From NCBI GenBank assembly GCA_019429275.1, contig JAHYJC010000007.1, positions 49,165-113,164 of the forward strand: 64,000 nucleotides of DNA, written 5' to 3'. Positions 35,068 through 44,200 of the stretch are shown piece after piece. This stretch comes from Lentimicrobium sp. GTDB lineage: Bacteria; Bacteroidota; Bacteroidia; Bacteroidales; Lentimicrobiaceae. Numbering within the stretch: position 1 is the first letter of the stretch; each line of letters opens with the position of its first letter. The position numbers and the translations under genes were made by a program. The notes under the pieces were generated by a model, which was given only the letters and a program-made list of their open reading frames with translations, was not told where the DNA came from and did no database searches.

Positions 35068-37428
35068 TTACTCATAATTAACCACATCTACAGGATTCAC
35101 GCTTGCAGCAACCCACGATTGCCACAAAACAGCAATCCATGCAAGAAACAGAGTAATTAATGCAGTCAGGACAAACACACTGATGGTAATGCTAACCCTG
35201 TAACTAAAGCTTGCCAGCCAACCCGTCATAAAAATCCACACCGGTATAATTGCAAGAATATTTCCTGCCAATACCAGCAATGAAAAATACCAGGTTTCAC
35301 GCAGGGTAAGTTTCAATGCTGAAGCTCCTAAAATCCTGCGTATGCCAAGCTGACGTTGCCTTTGTTGAAGTATAACTGCTGAAAGCCCAAGCAGCCCAAG
35401 ACAAGCAACCAAAATCGCAAGTATCGAAAATCCACCGAAAAGTTGTGAAAACCGGTTAATTCCTGTATAGGTCATATCTATGTATGACTTCAATGGAATG
35501 CAAATAAAAGGTTCTTCAGGAAAAACTTTTCTCCATTCTTCTTCAAGCTGTGTTTTGACCAGACCAGGATCACCATTCACTCTGATCAGAAGTGCATTGT
35601 ATCCGCTCTCCGGCGCCATAGTGAGTATTAAAGGTTGAACCATCTCAAATACCGGGCTGAAATTAAAATCTTTCACTATGCCTATTACCGGATGTTTACC
35701 ACTTCTGCTAATATAATGAATTTTATCCTTTTCAATTCCGAAACTACTGGCATAGCTCTCGTTAACCAAATAAGACAGACTATCGGCAGGAGAACCGCTA
35801 CGGAAATTCCTTCCGGAAATCAGCTTAATATCAAGTGTATTCAGAAAGCCCGAATCAACACCGATCACGTTTATTAAAATTGATTCTTTGCGGCCATCAG
35901 GAAAATAGCCATTTCTTTCAGCTCCGGCACCAGGTGGATTCGAAATCGCAGACCAGGAAATTACCGATGGTATAGTGCTTAATGCATTTCCGGCAAAGGA
36001 AGGTTTAGATGCGGACATTTCGCCTGATAATTTCACTATCAGTACATTATTGGCACGAAAACCAGGGTCAAAGTTTCTTATCAATGAAATCTGATTCTGC
36101 ATTACCAAAAGACTGCTGATCAACCCCGCAGAAATTGTAAACTGCAGAACCACCAGCAATCCGGGTATAAACGACTTGATTTTCCCGGAACCTGATCCAC
36201 CTTTAAGAACGTTTGCAGGATTGAATGAGGCAAGGTAAAAAGCCGGATAAGCTCCTGCTAGGACACCAGTAAACAAAACCAAAAAGAAAATCATCGCCAG
36301 CAATTCAATTTTTCCGGATGAGAACAGGTCAAGAGGATATCCTGAAATAGCTGAATACCATGGCCGTATCAATTCAATAAGGAAAAGTGCCAGAATTAAC
36401 GCAATAGAGCTCATAAGTACAGCCTCTCCAAGAAATTGTCGTATGAGCATTGAACGAGAAGCTCCTGCCACTTTTCGAATTCCGATTTCTTTGCTCCGAC
36501 GCATTGCACGGGCAGTTGAAAGGCTGGTAAAATTGAAACAAGCTATGAGTATTATCAATAGGGCAATCACGGAAAATATGCGGATATTGCCGATGCTACC
36601 TCCTGAGTTATTATCGGAAAGAGCGTATAAATGAATAGAGGTTAAGTGTTCAAATTTCAAATCATAATGCCATCCCGAGTCCTTTATCTGGCGGTTTATC
36701 TTATCTTCCAGAAAATCAACCATTCCATTTTTCAGATTTTTGATGTCATAATCAGGAGCTGTTCGTATAAAAGTCATGTATTGGTTTCCTCCGTTCCAAT
36801 CCATATACAAAGACTTATCCTGATAAAGTGTCGAAAAAGATAACAAAGCCTTAAACTGTAGACTTGAATTGAAAGGAGGGTCTGATGCAATTCCGGTAAC
36901 AGTAAACTGATTTTTGTTATTTAATTTAAGCACTTTTCCAATTGCCATCTCATCACCAAATATGGCTAAAGCGGTTGATCGTGTGATGACTATACTGTAA
37001 ATATCAGTAAGTACAGATGCCGGATCACCTTCTTCCAGTGCAAATGAAAAGTCACTAAAAAACCCGGAATCTGCATAACATATTTCACTTATTTCCCACA
37101 ATTCTTTATTGTATTCGAAAAAACCGCCTTGAGGCTGTGTAACCCGAACTACTGAATTAATGCCTGGAAAATATTCTTTAAGTGACGGCCCGACAGCCGC
37201 TGGAATGGTGTTTGACGAATAACTTCCATCAGGGTTAATGGCCACCATATTTACCCGGTAAAGCTCTTTTTTGTTTATATGAAATTTATCGAAACTAAGT
37301 TCTCCATAAATATAAGCCAAAATTGAAATCCCTGCTGCTAACCCGATTGCAAGACCAACCACATTAATTAAAGTATAGCCTAAACTACGGCGAAGAAAGC
37401 GGTAAGTGTACTTTATGAAGTTCAGCAT
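35068..37428 (-). CDS. Lone FtsX-like ABC transporter permease
   Basis: A 786-residue inner-membrane permease with two MacB-core/FtsX units. The first transmembrane helix is near residues 20-40 (LINVVGLAIGLAAGISILAYIYGELSFD). FtsX blocks are at about 285-410 (SKEIGIRKVAGASRSMLIRQFLGEAVLM) and 670-785 (RQLGIRRILGASALKLTLRETWY), ending NPVDVVNYE. No ATPase or adaptor gene adjoins it, so it should borrow a partner; the 802-residue permease at 12.6-15.0 kb has an ATPase close by. Its upstream region carries a strong sigma-54-like promoter and a dyad similar to the one at 17134-17151, so both may belong to one regulon. Confidence 0.92.
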   Translation of the reverse strand: MLNFIKYTYRFLRRSLGYTLINVVGLAIGLAAGISILAYIYGELSFDKFHINKKELYRVNMVAINPDGSYSSNTIPAAVGPSLKEYFPGINSVVRVTQPQGGFFEYNKELWEISEICYADSGFFSDFSFALEEGDPASVLTDIYSIVITRSTALAIFGDEMAIGKVLKLNNKNQFTVTGIASDPPFNSSLQFKALLSFSTLYQDKSLYMDWNGGNQYMTFIRTAPDYDIKNLKNGMVDFLEDKINRQIKDSGWHYDLKFEHLTSIHLYALSDNNSGGSIGNIRIFSVIALLIILIACFNFTSLSTARAMRRSKEIGIRKVAGASRSMLIRQFLGEAVLMSSIALILALFLIELIRPWYSAISGYPLDLFSSGKIELLAMIFFLVLFTGVLAGAYPAFYLASFNPANVLKGGSGSGKIKSFIPGLLVVLQFTISAGLISSLLVMQNQISLIRNFDPGFRANNVLIVKLSGEMSASKPSFAGNALSTIPSVISWSAISNPPGAGAERNGYFPDGRKESILINVIGVDSGFLNTLDIKLISGRNFRSGSPADSLSYLVNESYASSFGIEKDKIHYISRSGKHPVIGIVKDFNFSPVFEMVQPLILTMAPESGYNALLIRVNGDPGLVKTQLEEEWRKVFPEEPFICIPLKSYIDMTYTGINRFSQLFGGFSILAILVACLGLLGLSAVILQQRQRQLGIRRILGASALKLTLRETWYFSLLVLAGNILAIIPVWIFMTGWLASFSYRVSITISVFVLTALITLFLAWIAVLWQSWVAASVNPVDVVNYE

Positions 37429-37487
37429 TGACTTAAATTTAGCCGTGACTTTTTATAATAACATCAACTATATTTTAAATATGAATA

Positions 37488-37503
37488 TGAAAAAATCATG
37501 CCA
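37488..37503 (-). promoter_or_regulatory. Sigma-54-like promoter of the lone permease gene
   Basis: Minus-strand TGGCATGATTTTTTCA matches 11 of 12 fixed positions of TGGCAYRnnnnTTGCW; the only miss is T for G at -13. It lies 60 nt upstream of the permease ATG, and a dyad lies 70-86 bp further upstream. Confidence 0.6.
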
Positions 37504-37573
37504 TCACAAACTACTGATATACAGCATGCACACAAACTGCACAATTAAAAAATGTACGGTTTTATTGATACAT

Positions 37574-37589
37574 TGTCCAATACCGGACA
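37574..37589. promoter_or_regulatory. Dyad activator site TGTCC-N6-GGACA
   Basis: Inverted repeat with the same 6-nt spacer as the dyad at 17134-17151. Twelve of sixteen core bases agree between the two (consensus TGTYCAWTWCCGRACA). It lies 70-86 bp upstream of the sigma-54-like promoter at 37488-37503, as expected for an NtrC-type activator. Confidence 0.55.
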
Positions 37590-37622
37590 TTTATTCGAAT
37601 AGAGGTCTGCATTTCAATTAAA

Positions 37623-39302
37623 CTACTCACCTTTCCAATCACCGTTTTCTGTAATCAGTTCAACCAATGCTTCAACAGCTTCGGATTCGGGCACACCCCG
37701 TTTCACGGGCACCTTGCCTTTGTAAAGATTTACCTTACCATTTCCTGCACCTACATAACCATAATCGGCGTCAGCCATTTCGCCGGGCCCGTTTACAATG
37801 CAACCCATTACCCCAATTTTCAGACCTTTAAGATGACCTGTGCGGGCTTTTACCTGTTGCAGGGTTGATTGTATGTTGAAAAGCGTGCGTCCGCAGGATG
37901 GACAGGCAATAAATTCAGTTTTCGAAATTCTCATGCGCGTTGCCTGAAGCAATCCAAAACCAATCCGGATAGCATCTGTCAACGGCACTTCTGATGCATC
38001 AATACAGATTCCGCTTCCTATTTCGTCAATCAGCAGATTGCCCGGATTCAGGCTGATTTCAAGCAGTAATTCTTGCAGAGAATCACAAGCAACCGGCGAT
38101 TTAAGAATCAAAGGGTTTTTTAGTCCTTTTTGAAACAGAGCTTTGTCCAGGGTTCTGAGTTTATCTGCGCCCGCTTCAGCAATTATGACCATTTCCGGAT
38201 TCGTGCTGAGTTGAGAAAGAACATCGGGAAGTCTTTCTGTAATCATTGCTTCGTCTGCAAAAAGCATCCCAAATAGAGGAGTTACTTTACTCTCTTCATC
38301 AGCTATAAAGTATTGTCCGTCTTGACGAATCAACACGGCAACAGGATTTTTACCTCCTATATTTCCGCAGGCTGAGGTTTCTCTGCAGTAATCGGTTTCG
38401 CGGCTTACAAAAAGATCAGGGCGAATCATCCGAACTATTTCACCTTTTTCGTTTACCTGATGAAATCTATCCGCGATTGCGCTGGCAACCGGCAGTTCAA
38501 ATTCAGGATCTTCGGTAAGTGAAACACGGATGGTATCTCCAATTCCGTGCGCAAGCAGAGCACCAATTCCGGCAACAGACTTCAGGCGACCATCTTCGCC
38601 ATCGCCGGCTTCGGTTACGCCAAGGTGCAGAGGATAATTCAAACCCTCGGCCATAAGTTTTTCTGCAAGCATAAGATATGCCGAAACCATAACCCTTACG
38701 TTGCTCGATTTCATCGACAAAACCAGGTTATGAAAACCCTGCATGTGGCAAATTCGGGTAAACTCCAATGCTGACTGTACCATACCTTCGGGAGTATCGC
38801 CATAGCGATCAACAATCCGCTGACTCAACGAACCATGATTCACACCTATGCGGATGGCGGTTCCATATTCCTTACAAATGGAGAGAAGCGGAGCCAGGCT
38901 TTTCGAAATTTTCTCAAGCTCAGCTTCATATTCTGCATCTGAATAATTTACTTTGGCTGAATCAGGTCTGTCAACATAATTGCCGGGATTAATTCTTACT
39001 TTCTCCACAATCCGGGCTGCAATTTCCGCAGCTTCGGGGCTGAAATGAATATCTGCGATAAGCGGAACATTATATCCCAGCGTTTTAAGCTGATCTTTAA
39101 TCACCTGAAGATGAGCAGCTTCTTTTCGCCCCTGTGCGGTAATTCGCACCATTTCGCTTCCGGCTTTTATCATACGTATTGCCTGATCAACCGTTGCCCT
39201 GGTATCCAGGGTGGGGGTATTGGTCATGGATTGCAGCCTGATGGGCTGTTTGCCTCCCATCAGAAGATGTCCTATTGAAATTTCGCGTGAAATATAATTC
39301 AT
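37623..39302 (-). CDS. ispG: 4-hydroxy-3-methylbut-2-enyl diphosphate synthase (flavodoxin/ferredoxin)
   Basis: A 559-residue [4Fe-4S] enzyme of the MEP isoprenoid pathway. It has the long three-domain form (TIM barrel, large insert domain, iron-sulphur domain) found in Bacteroidota, Chlamydia and plants, against about 370 residues in E. coli. The N-terminus shows QPIRLQSMTNTPTLDTRATVDQ and VPLIADIHFSPEAAEIA. The cluster ligands are in the C-terminal CPSCGRT and GVMGCIVNGPGEMADADYGYVG. The start is set at ATG 39302; the in-frame TTG at 39311 is less likely. A -7 element lies 32 nt upstream. Confidence 0.96.
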   Translation of the reverse strand: MNYISREISIGHLLMGGKQPIRLQSMTNTPTLDTRATVDQAIRMIKAGSEMVRITAQGRKEAAHLQVIKDQLKTLGYNVPLIADIHFSPEAAEIAARIVEKVRINPGNYVDRPDSAKVNYSDAEYEAELEKISKSLAPLLSICKEYGTAIRIGVNHGSLSQRIVDRYGDTPEGMVQSALEFTRICHMQGFHNLVLSMKSSNVRVMVSAYLMLAEKLMAEGLNYPLHLGVTEAGDGEDGRLKSVAGIGALLAHGIGDTIRVSLTEDPEFELPVASAIADRFHQVNEKGEIVRMIRPDLFVSRETDYCRETSACGNIGGKNPVAVLIRQDGQYFIADEESKVTPLFGMLFADEAMITERLPDVLSQLSTNPEMVIIAEAGADKLRTLDKALFQKGLKNPLILKSPVACDSLQELLLEISLNPGNLLIDEIGSGICIDASEVPLTDAIRIGFGLLQATRMRISKTEFIACPSCGRTLFNIQSTLQQVKARTGHLKGLKIGVMGCIVNGPGEMADADYGYVGAGNGKVNLYKGKVPVKRGVPESEAVEALVELITENGDWKGE

Positions 39303-39311
39303 ACTGATCAA

Positions 39312-39726
39312 CCTGGCTTCTTTAGAAGTGACACAAAATTAAGATGTTTACAACGGGCGGCGGCATGAAATCGTTGGGTATTGCGGTATTTGTAACTATC
39401 CGCCGACATCCGTCGCGGCATTCCGAAGCGGGGCAGAACGCTTGATTTAACCAATTAAACCCCAATGTTTTATACACGATTTTTAGGCACTAGCGGTTTT
39501 TGTCTTTTTTTCTTATTATCTATCAATTTTGCTGTACTGTCTCCCTTGCCGTTCGGACAGATACACTCTTTGGCAAGCTTTAGCTTCTCTGATTTTTGCT
39601 CTGTTCGGCATAGCTCAAATAAGTTTGGCTCTGCTCTCACTTATCGCAAAAATTGGTTTTAGCGTTGGCTCGTGGGGCTTGGTCCCGCCAACGGCGGGAT
39701 GAGGCTGTGAAGCGCGGGCGTTGCAA
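39312..39726. other. Left flank of the accessory block
   Basis: Between ispG start and the DinD-like gene end. It includes the ispG -7 element (39334-39341) and a GC-rich part (39350-39460, 39660-39720) unlike the AT-rich intergenic sequence elsewhere. A perfect hairpin TCCCGCC-AAC-GGCGGGA lies at 39683-39699. No gene or clear target-site duplication is visible. Confidence 0.5.
39334..39341 (-). promoter_or_regulatory. -7 element of the ispG promoter (TAATTTTG)
   Basis: Minus-strand TAATTTTG fits TAnnTTTG, 32 nt upstream of the chosen ispG ATG. No -33 element at the right distance. Confidence 0.5.
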
Positions 39727-40569
39727 TCATTTATCATCAATTTCTTTGTTTTTCTTTTTATCAAGTTGTTTTGCATTCTGGGGCGTTACAACACTTTTTC
39801 CGGTTTTTTCCTCAATTTCCCTTCTCGTGTTTCCGGCAATTGTCCCGCCTTGTCGGGCAATCCGTTTATTATGTTCAAATGTTTTCGGTTTCTTTTCTTT
39901 AGAAATTTCGGTTGTTGTAGCCTCTGCAAGCATATTCAGCACCAGTTCAAGATTTGTCATGTGGTCTCGAAGGTTCTCTTTTTTCAAATCTTTCAGGCTC
40001 TTGAATTGCTTGGTATTATAACCGCTCCATGCTTTTGTAATCTCATCAGTCAATATGGCAAATTCCTGTCCTTTTTGCACGCCACGGTTTTCCCATTCAT
40101 CGGTTAATTCCTTTCGGACTTCAATGCTTTTCAAACGCTGGTTTATCCACTCTTTGCTGTATCCTTTCCGCAGGTAGGTTTCCATTAAGCGGTCAATGCC
40201 CAGTTCGGGGTTTTCAATCTCATCAATTCGCTCACGGCCAACCTGTGCCAGCCACATTTTAAAGGGTTCGGCTTTGGGCGAAGGGATGCTTTGGATTAAC
40301 CGAAAAAGTTGTTCGGTATCAGCAACATCTGTCAATCGCATTTTACCATCTTCGGCAGCTAATTTCAACTGTCCGATTTTTTCGGACAGTTCGCTGCCTT
40401 CCTTTTGCAGCTTTGCTTTCAGATCGCTCCAATATTTACGTGGGCGGTCGGTGCCGGTTAAAACTTCAATAACATCTATTATTGAAAAATACCATTTTTC
40501 ATCTTCTTCTTTCCAAACAGAGCGTATTTGCTTTTGCTCGAATAGTTTTATCGAGGTTTCTTTGGTCAT
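39727..40569 (-). CDS. DinD-like Bro-N domain protein
   Basis: A 280-residue protein with an N-terminal Bro-N/antirepressor-like domain (about 1-100, KLFEQKQIRSVWKEEDEKWYFSIIDVIEVLTGTDRPRKYWSDLKAKL) and a C-terminal part like DNA-damage-inducible protein D (KTFEHNKRIARQGGTIAGNTRREIEEKTGKSVVTPQNAK). DinD proteins interact with RecA filaments in E. coli; phage Bro-N proteins bind DNA. The start is set at ATG 40569, giving a 5-nt gap after the RAYT stop; the ATG at 40599 would overlap that gene. It is the last gene of the RM-RAYT-DinD run, so an accessory or stress-linked role is likely but inferred. Confidence 0.8.
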   Translation of the reverse strand: MTKETSIKLFEQKQIRSVWKEEDEKWYFSIIDVIEVLTGTDRPRKYWSDLKAKLQKEGSELSEKIGQLKLAAEDGKMRLTDVADTEQLFRLIQSIPSPKAEPFKMWLAQVGRERIDEIENPELGIDRLMETYLRKGYSKEWINQRLKSIEVRKELTDEWENRGVQKGQEFAILTDEITKAWSGYNTKQFKSLKDLKKENLRDHMTNLELVLNMLAEATTTEISKEKKPKTFEHNKRIARQGGTIAGNTRREIEEKTGKSVVTPQNAKQLDKKKNKEIDDK

Positions 40570-40574
40570 AGCGG

Positions 40575-41219
40575 CTATTTTAATGAATCGTTGTTCCAAT
40601 TTGCGGGATTGTTTATAATATATTCCGAAATTTTCAAATACGATTGTTCATTGCGTATTATGTGTTCGTGGTAATTGCGTTGCCATAATTTTTGGTTGAA
40701 CCCCAATAATCCAAATTGTTTTGTAACCGATGATTTATATCCACGCACAATTGCACCAATGGTTTGCGATGGTGATCGTAGGGGCGTATGCAATACGCCC
40801 TTGTTATCGGGCGTATTATCGGGCGAATGCAATTCGTTGGAATTATCGGGCGAATGCAATTCGTTGGAATTATCGGGCGAATGCAATTCGTTGGAATTAT
40901 CGGGCGAATGCAATTCGTTGGAATTATCGGGCGAATGCAATTCGCCCCTACCCAATAACCGGACAATACCATGAATATGGTTTGGCATTATAACAAAATC
41001 ACACAATTCAATATTATTTCGTATTTCGGGTGTTTTCGCCCATTCGTTGTATGCAATTTGCCCGTATTCGTTCAATATCATTTCCCCATTTTCGATTCTG
41101 CCAAACAAACACGCACGGTTTTGGGTGCAAATGGTTATAAAATATAACCCTGCCTGTGAATAATCATACCCTTTCAGGCGGATGCTGCGTCGGTGGTGTT
41201 TGGCAGGGTTGTATTTCAT
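40575..41219 (-). CDS. REP-associated tyrosine transposase (RAYT, TnpA-REP) with internal repeats
   Basis: A 214-residue Y1 HUH-type transposase of the IS200/IS605-related RAYT group. The N-terminal RRSIRLKGYDYSQAGLYFITICTQNR and the HUH motif VIMPNHIHGIV (about 78-88) are typical, and the catalytic Tyr lies in the later RNYHEHIIRNEQSYLKISEYIINNP. Between them sits an insertion of about 50 residues made of 9-residue units (NSNELHSPD, about 4.8 copies). The DNA under this insertion is an inverted pair of REP-like palindromes plus a 27-nt array. RAYTs bind and mobilise REP sequences, so the gene holds its own likely target. No REPs flank the gene in this window. Confidence 0.9.
   Translation of the reverse strand: MKYNPAKHHRRSIRLKGYDYSQAGLYFITICTQNRACLFGRIENGEMILNEYGQIAYNEWAKTPEIRNNIELCDFVIMPNHIHGIVRLLGRGELHSPDNSNELHSPDNSNELHSPDNSNELHSPDNSNELHSPDNTPDNKGVLHTPLRSPSQTIGAIVRGYKSSVTKQFGLLGFNQKLWQRNYHEHIIRNEQSYLKISEYIINNPANWNNDSLK
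40778..40951. repeat. REPIN-like element inside the RAYT gene
   Basis: Two 23-nt REP-like palindromes face each other: at 40778-40800 (plus strand GTAG then GGGCGTAT-GCA-ATACGCCC) and at 40929-40951 (minus strand GTAG then GGGCGAAT-TGC-ATTCGCCC). Each begins with the GTAG tetranucleotide typical of REPs and has a hairpin next to it. The space between is filled by 27-nt repeats. All of it is read in frame by the RAYT gene. Confidence 0.8.
40815..40944. repeat. 27-nt tandem repeat array, about 4.8 copies
   Basis: Four exact copies of a 27-nt unit (units at 40815, 40842, 40869 and 40896) and a partial fifth at 40923. Each contains the GGGCGAATGCAATTCG palindrome core. It codes for NSNELHSPD repeats on the minus strand. 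The exactness points to recent slippage or duplication. Confidence 0.9.
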
Positions 41220-41283
41220 TTTATTTGTTTTTTTTCGTTATCGTATCCGTTGGGGCGACCGTTGGGGCCTATTGATTACGCTC

Positions 41284-44200
41284 TTACCGTACGCTACCCT
41301 CTATTATCGCTATTTCTTCTGCTGTCAGGTCGTAAAGTTGATAAACCAATTGGTCGATTTGGGTTTCGAGTTCTGTTGTGTCGGCTGATGGATTTTGTTT
41401 TTTAATATCAACAATTGTAATTGATATTTCATCTAAAATGTCCAAATCTTTTGGTATCGGACAAATATTCATATAATCAGTAAAAAAACGTAAATAACCA
41501 CCTCGAATTGAATTTGAAATAGTTAAATAATAAAAGTGAAATGCTTTTGAATTTAAGTAAGCTAAAAGGCCCTTTGAGTTCGAACTAATATTATAAACAG
41601 TATTTACACTATAATGCTTTTCTTCATCAATTATAAAATTCATATCCTTAGAAATGTCGGGATACATTATTTTTGTTTTTTCAAATTTTTCAGTATCAGC
41701 AGGGCTTGCCTGTAATTCATACCATTTTCCCCCACCTGCTTTTTTACTTAACTGAACTTCATATTTTTTTAAATGGTTAAATATGGCAGGGTAATTCTCT
41801 ATTTCAATTCCTCTTTGAGTTATTATAAGGAATTTGTTTGCATGTGGGCTTTGGTAACGCTTTATATCCCTTCCAGCTAAGAATGGTTTGATTATTTTTA
41901 AGCTATTTGAGTCCTCTTCAATTAGCCGATTTTTTGTAGTCTCATCAATCACAAAAGCTTCATTGCAACCCGTTACTATTCCTCTAAATATCTGAATATC
42001 TGTTAAATATTTTAATTCTATGCCATTCGATTTAATTTTACTTATTATTCTCTGAGCTTCATTGTCAATCAGTGCCCAGCCCGTTTTTCCCAATAAATCC
42101 TGTTCTACATTATAAAAGCGACTTATTAAATAATTATTTAATCCATCGGGAAAACTAAGCGTTTCAACATTCGAAACGCCAATAAGATTATTATCAATTT
42201 TCTGTTTTTTAATCGATAATAGGCACGGATAAGTTGTAGCTTCGTCAAAAACAGGCAAATCGCCAAAATCAACTATTGAACATATTTGGAAACTTTTAAT
42301 CCATTCCCTTATTTTAATACCATACCCAGCTTTAACCCATTTATTTGGTAAAATAAAAATGAAATCCCCTTTTTTTGTTAGGATATTAATACCCTTTTCA
42401 ACAAAATAAACAAACAAATCGGCTGTGCTATTAAAGGTTGCATAATTGTTTTGTAAATATCCTTTTAACTCTTTAATTTCCTCCTGCCTAATATACGGCG
42501 GATTCCCAATCACCACATCAAATCCAACAAAATCGCCGTTATCGTCTAATACTTCGGGAAATTCAAATCGCCACTCAAAAGCGTTTTCGTAAATTTTGTT
42601 ACCTTTTATTTCTTCTATTTCGGCTTCGAGCTTCTGGGTTTCGGCGGTTAGCTTAGTAACTTTTGCGTTCCAGCCGGCTTTTTCTTTTTTCGATAGTTCG
42701 AAAAGCTGACCTTGATTTGTGAGGGTAAAAAGTTCTCCGCTAAGATTACGAAGCCGTTTTACTTTCGGGTCGTTTTGCGATATTTCACTACGGAAATTGG
42801 TTTTTATTTCGTTAATTAAACGCTCCATTTCCCGCTTCTGCTCTTTGCTTTGAGCGTTACGGTATGTATTAACAGCAAGACGATAACTGTCAATAGTCCA
42901 TTTACTGGCACTTTTCTTTAATGCCTGCTTTAAATCGGCATCGAGAGCAAATCGGCTAATTAAAGAGTTCCCGCATTTAATATTTATATCAATGTTCGGT
43001 AGGGTTTCAAGCTCTGTTTCGTTTTTGTAATAGGCGTTTTTCAATAATTCAATCCACAAACGCAAACGACAAATCTTTACCGAATTGGGGTTTAGGTCAA
43101 CGCCAAACAAACAGTTTTCAATAATGGTTTGCTTTTCGTGAAAGAGAGTTTCCTGAATGCGCTGGCTTTCTTTGTTGGTAGGGTTGTACTCAAATAGTTC
43201 GCCATCTTCGTCCGTTACAATCAATTCATCGTTTACAACTTCAAAATGATATTCTTTTAAACGTTTTCCGTCACGGTCTTGTAGAATTTTTAAATCACTT
43301 TTTATCGCAATCATTTCATTGAGTGCCGAAACTAAAAAGTGTCCGGAACCAACGGCAGGGTCGCAAATTTTTAAATCGTTAATTATTTTATTGGCTTCAT
43401 TTCGGTCTTCAATTTTATCGTAAAGCGAATCAATATCGCTACAATTCCAGTTTTTCGTTTCGTTGAATTTTTGAACCACCGCTTTGCGGATGGTTTCATG
43501 GCACATGTACATGGTAATAAAACCAGGTGTAAAAAACGAACCATCTTTGTAACCGTTAATTTTCTCGAAAATTAAACCAAGAACAGAAGCATTGATAAGG
43601 GTTTTATTGTCTTCCTGTATTTCTTCGCTTCCTTCGCTTGCGAAATCATAAGCACTAAGAAAGTCAAAAAGATATTCAAGCGGATTGATATTGCCAGTAC
43701 GTTTTTTACCTGTTGTATCTTTTAAAACGGTTTGCGAATAAATCGGAATGGTTTTATCATTTCGTAATTGACTTATAAAAAGCGTGGAATGTTCAATTTC
43801 TGTTGGTTCAAAAAGCGAACTATTCAGGTAAGGAACTTTTGCGAATAACGTTTTTACATCTTCGTTTCGCTCGTTTTGCTTGCTTGCAAGCACTTGAAAA
43901 AATAGGCTGTTTAAATCGTCATAATCTTTAATTTTATTGAAACTCAGAAACTCATACGATTTATCGCCTTTCCCGCCATTGCGGGACGAGTTGTGATAAG
44001 TAATTAATTGAGCTTCTAAGAGTTTTAGAAACAAAATCCGATTTATCCAGGTAATACTTAATTCAAGCCCAACATTGAAAAGTCTTTCTTGTGTATTTGC
44101 CCCAAATTGGTTTGGATTTTCTAACCTTGAAATTTTATCAAGGCTGTCTAATTGAATAATTGCATTTTCGAGGAAAGAACCTGTATTTCGTTCTCCATCT

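Noticed and set aside
39312..39480. GC-rich flank that might be an integron attC or an attachment site
   Set aside because: No paired core sites with the right spacing, no integrase gene, and no matching direct repeat on the other flank.
40815..40944. Regular short repeats that could be taken for a CRISPR array
   Set aside because: Units are contiguous 27-nt copies with no unique spacers, lie inside a coding frame, and no cas genes are near.
40658..40993. Several overlapping open frames on both strands across the repeats
   Set aside because: They are by-products of the 27-nt repeat, whose length is a multiple of three and keeps all frames open. Only the RAYT frame has family motifs.
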